Part shown: one piece after another, positions 38,215 through 46,518 of the stretch
Numbering within the stretch: the first letter of the stretch is position 1
Layout: the number at the start of each line of letters is the position of its first letter
Origin: Paenibacillus roseus
GTDB taxonomy: Bacteria > Bacillota > Bacilli > Paenibacillales > Paenibacillaceae
DNA length: 64,000 nt
Reading direction: 5' to 3'
Assembly (NCBI RefSeq): GCF_016424485.1
Contig: NZ_JAELUP010000023.1
Location: forward strand, 1 to 64,000
Notes under the pieces: model-generated
The model's database searches: none
Told to the model about the DNA's origin: nothing
The model's input: the letters and a program-made list of their open reading frames with translations, nothing else
Translations under genes and position numbers: made by a program

Positions 38215-39804
38215 GTGACGAAGACGAATAATGAGGCAATCTGCACCATTCTGGCCACGAGTGATATCCATGGACATCTCTACCCTACCGATTACCGCAG
38301 CAGCGAAGAATTGCCATTAGGTCTGGCCAAGCTGGCCACGATGGTTCGCAGAGAAAGGGAGGAAAATCCAAATTTGCTGCTTATCGACAATGGCGACCTT
38401 ATTCAGGGAACGCCGCTAGCCTCCTATGCTGTAAAATATATTGAAGGCACGCATCCTGCAATTGCTGCCTGCAACGCGCTGAAATATGATGCGGCTGTGC
38501 CTGGAAACCATGAGTTCAATTATGGACCCGAAGTCTTGGAGCGGGCGATGGAAGACTCGGATTTTCCATGGCTGTCCGCAGGAATTGTGAACGCGGCAAC
38601 GGGAGAGCCCGCCTTTGGCAAGCCTTATAGAATCAAGGAAATCGGAGAAGGAATTCGGGTGGCAATCCTTGGGGTGACAACACATTATATTCCGAACTGG
38701 GAGCATGCCCATTATATTGAGGGTCTGAAATTCAACGATGCCTTGGAATCTGTAAAAGAGTGGACGGCGCATATTCGGGAAGTGGAGGCGCCCGACCTGC
38801 TCATTGTCGCTTATCATGGTGGATTCGAGCGCGATTTGGAGACGGGAGAAGCTTGGGAGAGACTGACGGGGGAAAACCAGGCGTATGCCATCTGCCGGGA
38901 GGTCACGGGTATTGATGTACTCATTACCGGCCATCAGCATCGGTTGATTGCAGGCCAGGTACACGATGTCGCTGTTGTTCAGCCTGGCTCCGGTGGGCAG
39001 GCGCTCGGAAAAATTGAGGTCAGCCTCACCCGGGAGGGGGGCCGGTGGATTGTAACCGGCAAACGGGCAGAGCTGTTGACCTCCACGAATTCTATCCCTG
39101 CGGACGAAGCCATAATCAAGCTGGCTTCCGGGGTAGAAGCGGCTGCCCAGGAGTGGCTGGATCAGACGATCGGACATACAGACGGAGATATGAAGGTATC
39201 GAGTCCATTCTCATGCCGTGTCGCCGATAATCCTTTTATAGAGTTCGTGAATCGGGTTCAGATGGACGCGGCAGGCGTATCCGTGTCCAATGCGGCATTG
39301 CTGAACGAGGCATCCAAAGGCTTCGGCCCTGTCATTACGCGGCGGGATGTGTTGACGAACTTTATGTATCCGAACACACTCATCGTGTTGCGGCTGACAG
39401 GACAGGTTATCCGGGACGCGCTCGAGCAGACCGCCACTTACTTCCGATCCGGGGAGAACCAACTGTTGGAAGTGAACCCGGCTTATCTTGCGCCCAAGGC
39501 GCAGCATTACAACTACGATATGTGGGAAGGCATTCGGTATGAGCTGGATATTTCCCGACCTGCAGGTGATCGCGTCGTGAAGCTGCAAACGATGGAAGGC
39601 AAGGACATCCTCTCCCATATGGAAATGGAGGTTGTCATGAACAATTACCGCGCTAACGGGGGCGGCGATTACGAGATGTACAAAGGAAAACCCGTCGTAA
39701 AGGAAATTTTGACGGATATGGCCGATCTGGTAGCGGATTATGTGACCAGACACGGCATGGTCACAGCAGTCTGCGATCATAATTGGCAAATTGTCCTGTC
39801 CTAA
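38215..39804 (+). CDS. Cytoplasmic 5'-nucleotidase / 2',3'-cyclic phosphodiesterase family protein
   Basis: This two-domain metallophosphoesterase is likely to dephosphorylate nucleotides or a related phosphoester. The 529-residue chain has the metal motifs ATSDIHGHLYPTDY (Asp17, His19), DNGDLIQG, PGNHEFNYG, AYHGG and GHQHR, then a C-terminal substrate domain (FMYPNTLIVLRLTGQVIRDALE, YRANGGGDY). The GTG at 38215 has GAGGAA upstream. No signal peptide or anchor is seen, so it should act in the cytosol. It diverges from phnD and converges on prsA with a shared terminator. Specific substrate unknown. Confidence 0.88.
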   Translation: MTKTNNEAICTILATSDIHGHLYPTDYRSSEELPLGLAKLATMVRREREENPNLLLIDNGDLIQGTPLASYAVKYIEGTHPAIAACNALKYDAAVPGNHEFNYGPEVLERAMEDSDFPWLSAGIVNAATGEPAFGKPYRIKEIGEGIRVAILGVTTHYIPNWEHAHYIEGLKFNDALESVKEWTAHIREVEAPDLLIVAYHGGFERDLETGEAWERLTGENQAYAICREVTGIDVLITGHQHRLIAGQVHDVAVVQPGSGGQALGKIEVSLTREGGRWIVTGKRAELLTSTNSIPADEAIIKLASGVEAAAQEWLDQTIGHTDGDMKVSSPFSCRVADNPFIEFVNRVQMDAAGVSVSNAALLNEASKGFGPVITRRDVLTNFMYPNTLIVLRLTGQVIRDALEQTATYFRSGENQLLEVNPAYLAPKAQHYNYDMWEGIRYELDISRPAGDRVVKLQTMEGKDILSHMEMEVVMNNYRANGGGDYEMYKGKPVVKEILTDMADLVADYVTRHGMVTAVCDHNWQIVLS

Positions 39805-39966
39805 CACAAACTGAACATTGGTAAAGCTGGATATTTATTGATTGGTGTTTTTATTATAAGGGGCCTTATTTTTAATGTCAACTAAATTAACACAAATCAT
39901 GAAATTCGCTCCATATCTCATATAAATATGTTATTTATTATTACATGAATCCTATCCTAGTTCTTA

Positions 39967-40002
39967 CAAAAAAAGAAGCCAGGCTATCCTGGCTTCTTTT
40001 TA
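39967..40002. terminator. Bidirectional terminator between the nucleotidase and prsA-like genes
   Basis: A perfect hairpin AGAAGCCAGG / CCTGGCTTCT is flanked by A and T runs, so it can end transcripts from both convergent genes. Confidence 0.92.
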
Positions 40003-40020
40003 CCGTTCTGTTGAATTCCA

Positions 40021-41121
40021 TTATTTGCTGCTATTGTTCTTAGCTGCATCGTCTTTATTTTCTTTTCCGGAATTATCCGGCGCTTGATCTTTCGCGTTGC
40101 CATCCTTCTCCTCATCAGACGGCGGCTGTGGCAAGTCGATCTTCTCGATCAGTCCCGGAAGCTCATCGCTCATGAATTTAGAGATAGACTCGTTAGAAAC
40201 CTGCTGCTTAAGTGCTGCTTTAGTCTCCTCAGAAAGCTTGTCCACAGATTGAGCCTCGCGCTTCTCAACCTTAATGACATGATAGCCGTATTCAGTTTTC
40301 ACCGGCTCGCCAATTTCATCAAGCGGCTGTTTCAAGGAAGCATCCTTAAATTCTGGAACATAGGTTTTAGCCTCTTTCAGCTCATACAAACCGCCCTTCT
40401 CCTTAGAACCAGGGTCATCGGAGTATTCCTTGGCAATTTCGTCCCATGAAGTGCCGCCTTTAAGCTTGTCTTTCGCTTCATTGGCCCGTTTTTTGGCTTC
40501 TTCGTCCGTACGTTCCGTTTTATCTTCTTTTTCAAATGCCACCAAAATATGGCGAACTTGTACTTTTGTAAAGCCTTCCGGATCTTTTTCGAACTCTGTT
40601 TTAATTTGAGCATCAGTTACGCTCTCTTCCGCATTCTTCATCACGGAGAATACGAGCACATAGAAATCTCTGGCTTCCTTCTCTGTCAATCCTGAAGGTT
40701 CAAGAATCTTTTTCAGTTCCTCGTTGGTTTTGAGCGCCTCTGTAAGCTGCTTCTCAAATTCATCCGCCTGCTTGCCAACCTCTTCCTTCACTTTATCTGA
40801 CACTTTATCAGATAAAAGGCGGTAGCCAATAAATTCCTTAAGGAACTGTTCCTTGTATTGCGGTATGCTGACAAGCATGCCGTACTGCGGGTTCATGAGG
40901 CTGAAGAAGCTCGCATATTTGTCAAATTCAGCTTCTGTGACCTGCCCGCCTTTATAAGTGGCGATGACTGCACTCTTGTCACCTTGACCCGCCCCTTTGT
41001 TGCCTTCCCCATTTGTCTCATTCTTCTTTCCGCAGCCAGCTGCAACCGTCATGACGACCAGCATTGCCGCAATTAACAATACGAGACTGCGCCATGTCGA
41101 CTTGCTTTTATTGTGCCACAT
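40021..41121 (-). CDS. prsA: Lipoprotein peptidyl-prolyl isomerase (PrsA/SurA-like foldase)
   Basis: The product is likely an extracytoplasmic foldase for secreted proteins. The 366-residue precursor has a signal peptide with lipobox VAAGC (Cys30), a SurA-type helical N-domain (about 50-190) and a parvulin domain (VQVRHILVAFEKED, WDEIAKEYSDDPGSKEKGG, VKTEYGYHVIKVEKR; about 195-290). A charged disordered tail rich in Lys/Asp/Asn/Ser follows. The ATG at 41121 follows AAGGGG and overlaps the mfd stop by 14 nt. B. subtilis has no such gene beside mfd; it is the second PpiC-type foldase in the window. Confidence 0.9.
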   Translation of the reverse strand: MWHNKSKSTWRSLVLLIAAMLVVMTVAAGCGKKNETNGEGNKGAGQGDKSAVIATYKGGQVTEAEFDKYASFFSLMNPQYGMLVSIPQYKEQFLKEFIGYRLLSDKVSDKVKEEVGKQADEFEKQLTEALKTNEELKKILEPSGLTEKEARDFYVLVFSVMKNAEESVTDAQIKTEFEKDPEGFTKVQVRHILVAFEKEDKTERTDEEAKKRANEAKDKLKGGTSWDEIAKEYSDDPGSKEKGGLYELKEAKTYVPEFKDASLKQPLDEIGEPVKTEYGYHVIKVEKREAQSVDKLSEETKAALKQQVSNESISKFMSDELPGLIEKIDLPQPPSDEEKDGNAKDQAPDNSGKENKDDAAKNNSSK

Positions 41122-44100
41122 CCTGTAGTTCCCCTTTCGATTTAATAGCTTCACTACATTGTATCAGAAACCGCTCCAACAATGCTAATTTAGCCTCATC
41201 TTCAAGTCCTTGTCCCCGAAGCTGTACGAGTGCCCCTATCTCTTGCGGCTGCACTACCCGTTTGATCCGGTTATCATACATGCTGCATAACTGATCCATT
41301 TTCTTCTTGTCGATTTTGTAGTTGTCCGATCCGGCAAATCTCACCGTCAGATCATCGCCGCGCTGGCTGACCTGCTCAATACCGTATTGTCTGCCATACA
41401 CCTTAAACCTGGCTACCGTCAGCAAGTTATGCACAGCAGCAGGCAAGTCGCCAAAGCGGTCGACGAGCTCCTCCCGCAAGTCTTCACTTTCCTCTACGGA
41501 GCGGACCACAGCTACCTTTTTATAGATCTCAATTTTCTGGATGCTGTCATAAATATAATCAGACGGGAGATAGGCGTCCATGCTGATATCGATCTGTGTC
41601 TGAATCTCTTTAACGTGCTCGACTTCGCCGCCATACATTTCGGTTTTGCGTTTGGCAATCTCCTCGGCCAGCATCTGCGAGTACAGATCAAAGCCTACAG
41701 AAGCAATGAAGCCGTGCTGCTCAGCGCCAAGCAGATTCCCCGCTCCGCGAATGGACAAGTCGCGCATCGCAATTTTGAATCCGGAGCCAAGTTCGGTGAA
41801 TTCCTTGATCGATTGAAGCCGCTTTTCCGCAACCTCGGTTAATACTTTGTCCTTTTGGTAGGTAAAGTAGGCATACGCAATCCGGTTCGAGCGCCCTACC
41901 CGCCCACGCAGCTGATAAAGCTGGGACAAGCCCATTTTATCAGCATCATGCACAATGAGCGTATTGACGTTCGGTATATCGACACCAGTCTCGATAATAC
42001 TTGTACTGACCAGTACATCAGACTCGCCATCAAGAAAATCGAGGATCGTCTTCTCCAGCTCCTGCTCCGACATCTGGCCATGCCCGACCGCAACGCGAGC
42101 GCCCGGCACCAGCGCGCCAATCTGTTCGGCCATCTGGTAAATTCCCTGGACCCGGTTATACAAATAATACACCTGGCCGCCGCGGGCCAGCTCGCGCTCA
42201 ATCGCTTCACGGACAAGCGAAGGACTGTACTCCACCACATAGGTTTGTACAGGGAACCGATTCTCCGGCGGCGTCTCGATGACGGACAAATCCCGTACGC
42301 CGAGCATGGACATATGAAGCGTCCGCGGAATTGGAGTCGCGGTCAGCGTCAGCACATCTACATTGGTTTTGAGCTTTTTCAATTTTTCTTTGTGGGAAAC
42401 GCCAAAGCGCTGTTCTTCATCAACAATGAGTATGCCCAGATCTTTAAAGATGACATCTTGCGAGAGTAGGCGATGCGTTCCGATGACTACATCGACAGTA
42501 CCCGCCTTCAGCCCCTTCATAGTATCATTCTGTTCCTTACGGGAACGGAATCGGCTTAGCACCTGAATATTGAACGGGTATCCGGAGAACCGTTCACGGA
42601 AGGTCTCATAGTGCTGCTGTGCAAGAATAGTGGTTGGCACCAGGACAGCTACCTGCTTACCCTCGATGGCCGACTTGAACGCAGCGCGCACCGCAACCTC
42701 AGTCTTCCCGTAACCGACATCACCGCACAGCAGCCGATCCATCGGTCTTGGCGTCTCCATATCCTTCTTGATCTCATCAATAGCCCGAAGCTGGTCCCTG
42801 GTCTCATCGTAAGGGAACATCGCTTCGAATTCCTGCTGGTACGGCGTATCTTTGCTAAACCCGTAGCCTGACGAGGCCTGACGTTGCGCATAGAGCTTAA
42901 TTAGATCATCGGCAATATCTTGTACCGACGATTTGACCTTGTTCTTGACTCTTGTCCACTCATTGCCGCCCAGCTTGTATACTTTCGGCTCCTTGTCCTC
43001 TGACCCGACATATTTCTGAATCAGATCAATCTGGTCAATCGGAACGGAGAGCTTATCACCCGCCGCGTACATGATGTGCAAATAGTCTTTGTGTATACCG
43101 CCAATTTCCAGCGTACCGATGCCCAAGTATTTGCCGATTCCGTGATTCTGATGGACAACGTAATCGCCAACCTTAAGTTCGGTATAGCTCTTGATACGCT
43201 CCGCATTATCGATCTTCTTATCGAGACGGCGAACTTTGCGCTGCTTCTGAGAAAACATCTCGCCTTCGGTAATGACAACCAGATGGACGGACGGCAACTC
43301 AAAGCCGGTCTGCAGATTCCCCTCCAGCATTGTCGGCGGCTCAATATTATAATCTTGCAGCACTCTCCGCATCCGATCCATCCGCTCAGGGTTGCCCGCA
43401 AGCATGATAACGTTTGCACCCGCTTTTTTCCAGCGATCCATCTCTGCTTTGAGCACATTCATTTGACCATGAAAGTTTTGCATCGCGCGGCAGGTGAAGT
43501 TAATAATATTTTGCGGCTGGGTATGCGGGATCTGACGAAGAAAGAGCGATAGAAATACAGTCGAAAAGGTACGTGCGTATAAAATTTCATCCGTATTGCG
43601 GGATAGTACGAACCCTGGGAGCGATTTGCCGTTCTGGAGCAGATGCGTAGCCCATTCAGCCTCATCGCGTTCGAGCTGGCGCGCAGTCTCAATAATGCGA
43701 GTCGGTTCATCGATAATCAATATCGTGTCCTCTGGCATATAGTCGAGAATAGTTTGCCTTTCAGGGTAAAGCAGGGAAATATATTTATAGATTTCAGGAA
43801 AATAGAGTTGTTCCTTCAGCTTCCCGATCTCTGAACCAATTTCCTCTCGTATGCGATCCTTGGCTACACGATCCGTCATCTTTTCCAGCTGAAGTTCGAG
43901 CAGTTCGGCGGCGTGTTTCGCGGCAGCCTGCTGGCGGCGCTCGTCCGCAAGAACCTCCTTACAGACTGGAACGATATATTCTTCTCTCTTGTCAATGGAA
44001 CGCTGATCCGCAGGGTCAAAGGTCCGGATCGAATCCACTTCGTCATCAAACCATTCGATCCTGTAGCCGTGAGGCTCAGTAAGCGGGAAGAAGTCAACAA

Positions 44101-44638
44101 GGCCGCCTCGTACACTCATCTCACCTTTGGACTCTACACGGTCCACTCGCTCATAACCGAGCTCGACCATTTTACTAAGGAAGCGTTCCATTGGCAGCTC
44201 CATGCCAGCTTTGACGGCAATCTGCGCCTCCGCCATTACCTCCCGTGTCGGCAGATACCTTCTCACACCGGAGAAAGGAACGACAACAATCCCGCGGAAG
44301 CCCTGGGACAGCCGAACAAGAACATTAATTCGCTCTGCAAGCGTCTCTGGACTTGAGATTGCCGCCTCGGCCGCGACTAGCTCATTGGCAGGATACAACA
44401 GTACTTGATCAATGGACAAGCTTTCCTGCAAGTCCTCTGCAATCTTCTGGGCAGCAAACATGTTATGGGTCATAATCAGCAGCGGGCGGTCCAATTCTTG
44501 CCGGATGACCGCGGACATGACTTGGCGAGCGGACCCCGCCAAACCCGATACCATCTGTTCCCTCATGCCCTGGCGAATCCCCGTCACAATATTTTGTACG
44601 TCCTGATCCGCTGCAAAAGCCTCAATTAACGCTTTCAA
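41108..44638 (-). CDS. mfd: Transcription-repair coupling factor Mfd
   Basis: Mfd is a DNA translocase that removes RNA polymerase stalled at lesions and recruits UvrA. The 1176-residue protein has an N-terminal UvrB-like module, the RNA polymerase interaction domain (LKVGDYVVHQNHGIGKYLGI), RecG-like helicase motifs (Walker A GDVGYGKTEVA, DEEQRFGVSHKEKL, TATPIPRTLHMSMLG, QLRGRVGRS) and the C-terminal TRCF domain. It starts at a TTG (44638) behind GAGGTG. Position and size match B. subtilis mfd, next to fin and pth. Confidence 0.97.
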   Translation of the reverse strand: MKALIEAFAADQDVQNIVTGIRQGMREQMVSGLAGSARQVMSAVIRQELDRPLLIMTHNMFAAQKIAEDLQESLSIDQVLLYPANELVAAEAAISSPETLAERINVLVRLSQGFRGIVVVPFSGVRRYLPTREVMAEAQIAVKAGMELPMERFLSKMVELGYERVDRVESKGEMSVRGGLVDFFPLTEPHGYRIEWFDDEVDSIRTFDPADQRSIDKREEYIVPVCKEVLADERRQQAAAKHAAELLELQLEKMTDRVAKDRIREEIGSEIGKLKEQLYFPEIYKYISLLYPERQTILDYMPEDTILIIDEPTRIIETARQLERDEAEWATHLLQNGKSLPGFVLSRNTDEILYARTFSTVFLSLFLRQIPHTQPQNIINFTCRAMQNFHGQMNVLKAEMDRWKKAGANVIMLAGNPERMDRMRRVLQDYNIEPPTMLEGNLQTGFELPSVHLVVITEGEMFSQKQRKVRRLDKKIDNAERIKSYTELKVGDYVVHQNHGIGKYLGIGTLEIGGIHKDYLHIMYAAGDKLSVPIDQIDLIQKYVGSEDKEPKVYKLGGNEWTRVKNKVKSSVQDIADDLIKLYAQRQASSGYGFSKDTPYQQEFEAMFPYDETRDQLRAIDEIKKDMETPRPMDRLLCGDVGYGKTEVAVRAAFKSAIEGKQVAVLVPTTILAQQHYETFRERFSGYPFNIQVLSRFRSRKEQNDTMKGLKAGTVDVVIGTHRLLSQDVIFKDLGILIVDEEQRFGVSHKEKLKKLKTNVDVLTLTATPIPRTLHMSMLGVRDLSVIETPPENRFPVQTYVVEYSPSLVREAIERELARGGQVYYLYNRVQGIYQMAEQIGALVPGARVAVGHGQMSEQELEKTILDFLDGESDVLVSTSIIETGVDIPNVNTLIVHDADKMGLSQLYQLRGRVGRSNRIAYAYFTYQKDKVLTEVAEKRLQSIKEFTELGSGFKIAMRDLSIRGAGNLLGAEQHGFIASVGFDLYSQMLAEEIAKRKTEMYGGEVEHVKEIQTQIDISMDAYLPSDYIYDSIQKIEIYKKVAVVRSVEESEDLREELVDRFGDLPAAVHNLLTVARFKVYGRQYGIEQVSQRGDDLTVRFAGSDNYKIDKKKMDQLCSMYDNRIKRVVQPQEIGALVQLRGQGLEDEAKLALLERFLIQCSEAIKSKGELQDVAQ

Positions 44639-44938
44639 CCTCGTGGCACCTCATTTCTTGTACCGACCTATGCTTCCTGTTCCAAGCTTAAACAGCTGCC
44701 TCGCCTTGGACAGGGGCAGCGATCGTTTCACGTGAAATATAAGGCTCTTCTTAAGCCCTAGAAGCTTATCGAATCCTATAAATCAAGCGTAAAACGGCTT
44801 TGCCTCTCTTGCCTGGGCAAAGCTCGTCATACGCGGTGAATAAAGCTATATGGTTAAACTTAAATACCTGTACTCCTTTAAATCCCTAAAGGGACTACAT
44901 CCGCAAAGGGCGATTGACGCATCTTTTGTCTTCTTTGC
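44639..44938. other. mfd-fin intergenic region
   Basis: The ~300-bp gap holds a parS-like site at 44724-44739. I see no clear hairpin terminator, promoter consensus or gene in the rest. Confidence 0.5.
44724..44739. promoter_or_regulatory. parS: parS-like ParB (Spo0J) binding site
   Basis: CGTTTCACGTGAAATA matches the parS 16-mer at 14 of 16 positions, with the central 12 bp TTTCACGTGAAA intact and mismatches at positions 1 and 15. Confidence 0.75.
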
Positions 44939-45169
44939 TTATTGAAGCGGGTTCATCACAAGCAGCAGCTCGGGATTCGCTTCAATGGCTTCACTGCAGT
45001 AATCACAGACGACCTTGACCGTCACATCTCCATTTTGGCTATACGCTATTATATCGCTGCGTTCCTCAGGGGTCAAGAAATGAAAGCCAAGCCGCGCTTC
45101 CGATGCTGCTGCCCCGGATAGGGTGCCTAAACTTGTTTTACAATGACGACATATATAGGTTACAGCCAT
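44939..45169 (-). CDS. fin: Anti-sigma-F factor Fin
   Basis: Fin binds sigma F late in forespore development and helps the switch to sigma G. The 76-residue protein has two cysteine pairs, CRHC near residue 8 and CDYC near residue 56, forming a probable zinc site. The family stretches FHFLTPEERSDIIAY and VKVVCDYCSEAIE are present. AGGAGG precedes the ATG. It lies between pth and mfd exactly as in B. subtilis (yabK). Confidence 0.93.
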   Translation of the reverse strand: MAVTYICRHCKTSLGTLSGAAASEARLGFHFLTPEERSDIIAYSQNGDVTVKVVCDYCSEAIEANPELLLVMNPLQ

Positions 45170-45233
45170 TTTATTCCTCCTGCAAATGGGTTATACCTTC
45201 AGTATGCCCATTTATCGGGGGATTAAAAGAATC

Positions 45234-45794
45234 TTAACGGTTATATTTGCCCATTGTCTCGTCAAAGGGATGCGTCAGTGCGTACTCAATGCTGTCGCAT
45301 GCATAGCTGATCATCTCTGCAAGCAGCGTCTGGTCGCGCTTGGGGAAGTTGGCAAGCACATAGTCGGAAATAATTTCGCCGGGCTGAGGCCTTGAAATTC
45401 CCATGCGGACACGGTTGAACGTCTGTGTTCCGGTGTGCGCGATGATGGACTTGATTCCGTTGTGTCCCCCTGAACTGCCTTGATACCGAAGACGGATCCG
45501 TCCAAGATCTGTGTCAAGGTCATCATAGACGACGATTCCATCCGCAAGGTCAGCCTTATAATAATCCATGAATGCCCGCAGCGACTCGCCTGATAGATTC
45601 ATGTACGTCATCGGTTTAATCAGGACAACCTTGGTCCCGTTCACATTGCCTTCCCCCAGCAATGCCTTGCATTTGCTCTGGGTAACTTTGATATCAAAAC
45701 GTCTGGCGAGTTCATCTACCACCAGAAAGCCTACGTTATGTCGCGTCCCCTGATAGGTTGTTCCGGGGTTCCCGAGGCCTGCGATCCATTTCAT
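45234..45794 (-). CDS. pth: Peptidyl-tRNA hydrolase
   Basis: Pth releases peptides from peptidyl-tRNA; B. subtilis calls it spoVC. The 186-residue enzyme shows KWIAGLGNPGTTYQGTRHNVGF with the catalytic His near 20, KPMTYMNLSGES, VVYDDLDTDLGRIRLRYQGSSGGHNG and FNRVRMGISRP. Two ATGs (45794 and 45800) share the AAAGGAG site; I use the inner one for spacing. Its leader begins inside the AT-rich repeat that borders the palindromic element. Confidence 0.95.
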   Translation of the reverse strand: MKWIAGLGNPGTTYQGTRHNVGFLVVDELARRFDIKVTQSKCKALLGEGNVNGTKVVLIKPMTYMNLSGESLRAFMDYYKADLADGIVVYDDLDTDLGRIRLRYQGSSGGHNGIKSIIAHTGTQTFNRVRMGISRPQPGEIISDYVLANFPKRDQTLLAEMISYACDSIEYALTHPFDETMGKYNR

Positions 45795-45808
45795 CACCAT
45801 AAAGCTCC

Positions 45809-45832
45809 TTTAATATTTTTTATATTTTTTTA
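45809..45832. repeat. AT-rich direct repeat, left copy
   Basis: TTTAATAT-runs ending ATATTTTTTTA recur at 46052-46076 with a single extra T. The two copies flank the palindromic element. The left one abuts the pth Shine-Dalgarno sequence. Confidence 0.7.
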
Positions 45833-45842
45833 GGCTAAAAAC

Positions 45843-46038
45843 AAAAATTAGTGGTTGGCCTCTAGGTGGAGGGGGACGCTGCGTGGCAGAGGATTCTTCC
45901 GATCGCTGTTAAAGCCCGATTCCTTTATTATGATAGAGGCTTGCAGGGGGAATCGGGCTTTAAAGGCGACCACGTTCGTTTCTCCAGAATTCCTCTGCCC
46001 CTTCGCTGCTATCTCCTCGATGTCAACCACTAATTTTT
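45843..46038. mobile_element. Nested palindromic element (MITE-like candidate)
   Basis: A 196-bp imperfect palindrome has perfect 15-bp outer arms (45843-45857 / 46024-46038, AAAAATTAGTGGTTG), a 9-bp middle pair (45885-45893 / 45991-45999, GGCAGAGGA) and perfect 15-bp inner arms (45909-45923 / 45949-45963, TTAAAGCCCGATTCC). It is non-coding and is bracketed by ~24-bp AT-rich direct repeats, between divergent pth and the small gene. A transposon-derived hairpin or a large structured RNA are both possible. Confidence 0.6.
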
Positions 46039-46051
46039 AGGTTGAGCCTTT

Positions 46052-46076
46052 TTTAATATTTTTTTATATTTTTTTA
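46052..46076. repeat. AT-rich direct repeat, right copy
   Basis: This is the right-hand copy of the 24-25-bp AT-rich repeat, 50 bp before the small plus-strand gene. Confidence 0.7.
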
Positions 46077-46126
46077 ATATGCAACGATTTGCCTTCGTCA
46101 TTTGTCTTCTATATGAGGTGATATTC

Positions 46127-46369
46127 ATGGCCAATATGCCTATATACGAATTTGATCAAAAAGAAGAGCTTTATTTGCACGGACAGTTGTTATATGACGA
46201 CCGCCACTTTGAGGATCATATGGACCATTGCATCCCCATTCAAGTGTACTCCATCGGATGTCACAAAGACATTGGGTTCATTGAACACTACTCCGAGGAT
46301 TATGTCAAGATTAATCATATTTTCTACGACCGCACTCAATTTACCTTTGTTTCCCGCCCCGGTTTTTAA
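46127..46369 (+). CDS. Small unknown protein, 80 residues
   Basis: I do not recognise this protein. It starts at the ATG at 46127 behind a good GAGGTG site and encodes an acidic, His- and Tyr-rich 80-mer. It has no signal peptide or TM helix and a single cysteine near residue 45 (YSIGCHKD). The pattern of alternating hydrophobic strands (IQVYSIG, FIEHYSEDYVKINHIFY, QFTFVS) suggests a small beta-rich domain. It points against nearly all neighbours, between the palindromic element and a strong hairpin. Function unknown. Confidence 0.75.
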   Translation: MANMPIYEFDQKEELYLHGQLLYDDRHFEDHMDHCIPIQVYSIGCHKDIGFIEHYSEDYVKINHIFYDRTQFTFVSRPGF

Positions 46370-46386
46370 TTTCATTCGTCCCAGGA

Positions 46387-46448
46387 GACGTTGCCGCTTC
46401 GGGCAATGCAAGCTTTGACCGCTGCATGCTCCTGACAGCGGCAACGTC
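46387..46448 (+). repeat. Long hairpin after the small gene
   Basis: Perfect 12-bp arms GACGTTGCCGCT / AGCGGCAACGTC enclose a 38-nt loop that holds a further weak GCA-TGCA pairing. It starts 18 bp past the stop codon. No T tract follows on the plus strand. Confidence 0.6.
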
Positions 46449-46465
46449 GTTCGCGTGATAAGAAT

Positions 46466-46501
46466 GGAAAAAGAGCCAGCCTCCAGCTAAGGGGCCAGCT
46501 C
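46466..46501 (-). terminator. Terminator after ctc
   Basis: The stem GAGC-GGCC / GGC-GGCTC (46473-46501) is followed by TTTTTC on the minus strand. Confidence 0.85.
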
Positions 46502-46518
46502 CTGTTTGTGCTGCTCGA

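Noticed and set aside
45848..46040. Two ~60-codon frames on both strands inside the palindrome
   Set aside because: They mirror each other because the DNA is palindromic; no ribosome binding sites.
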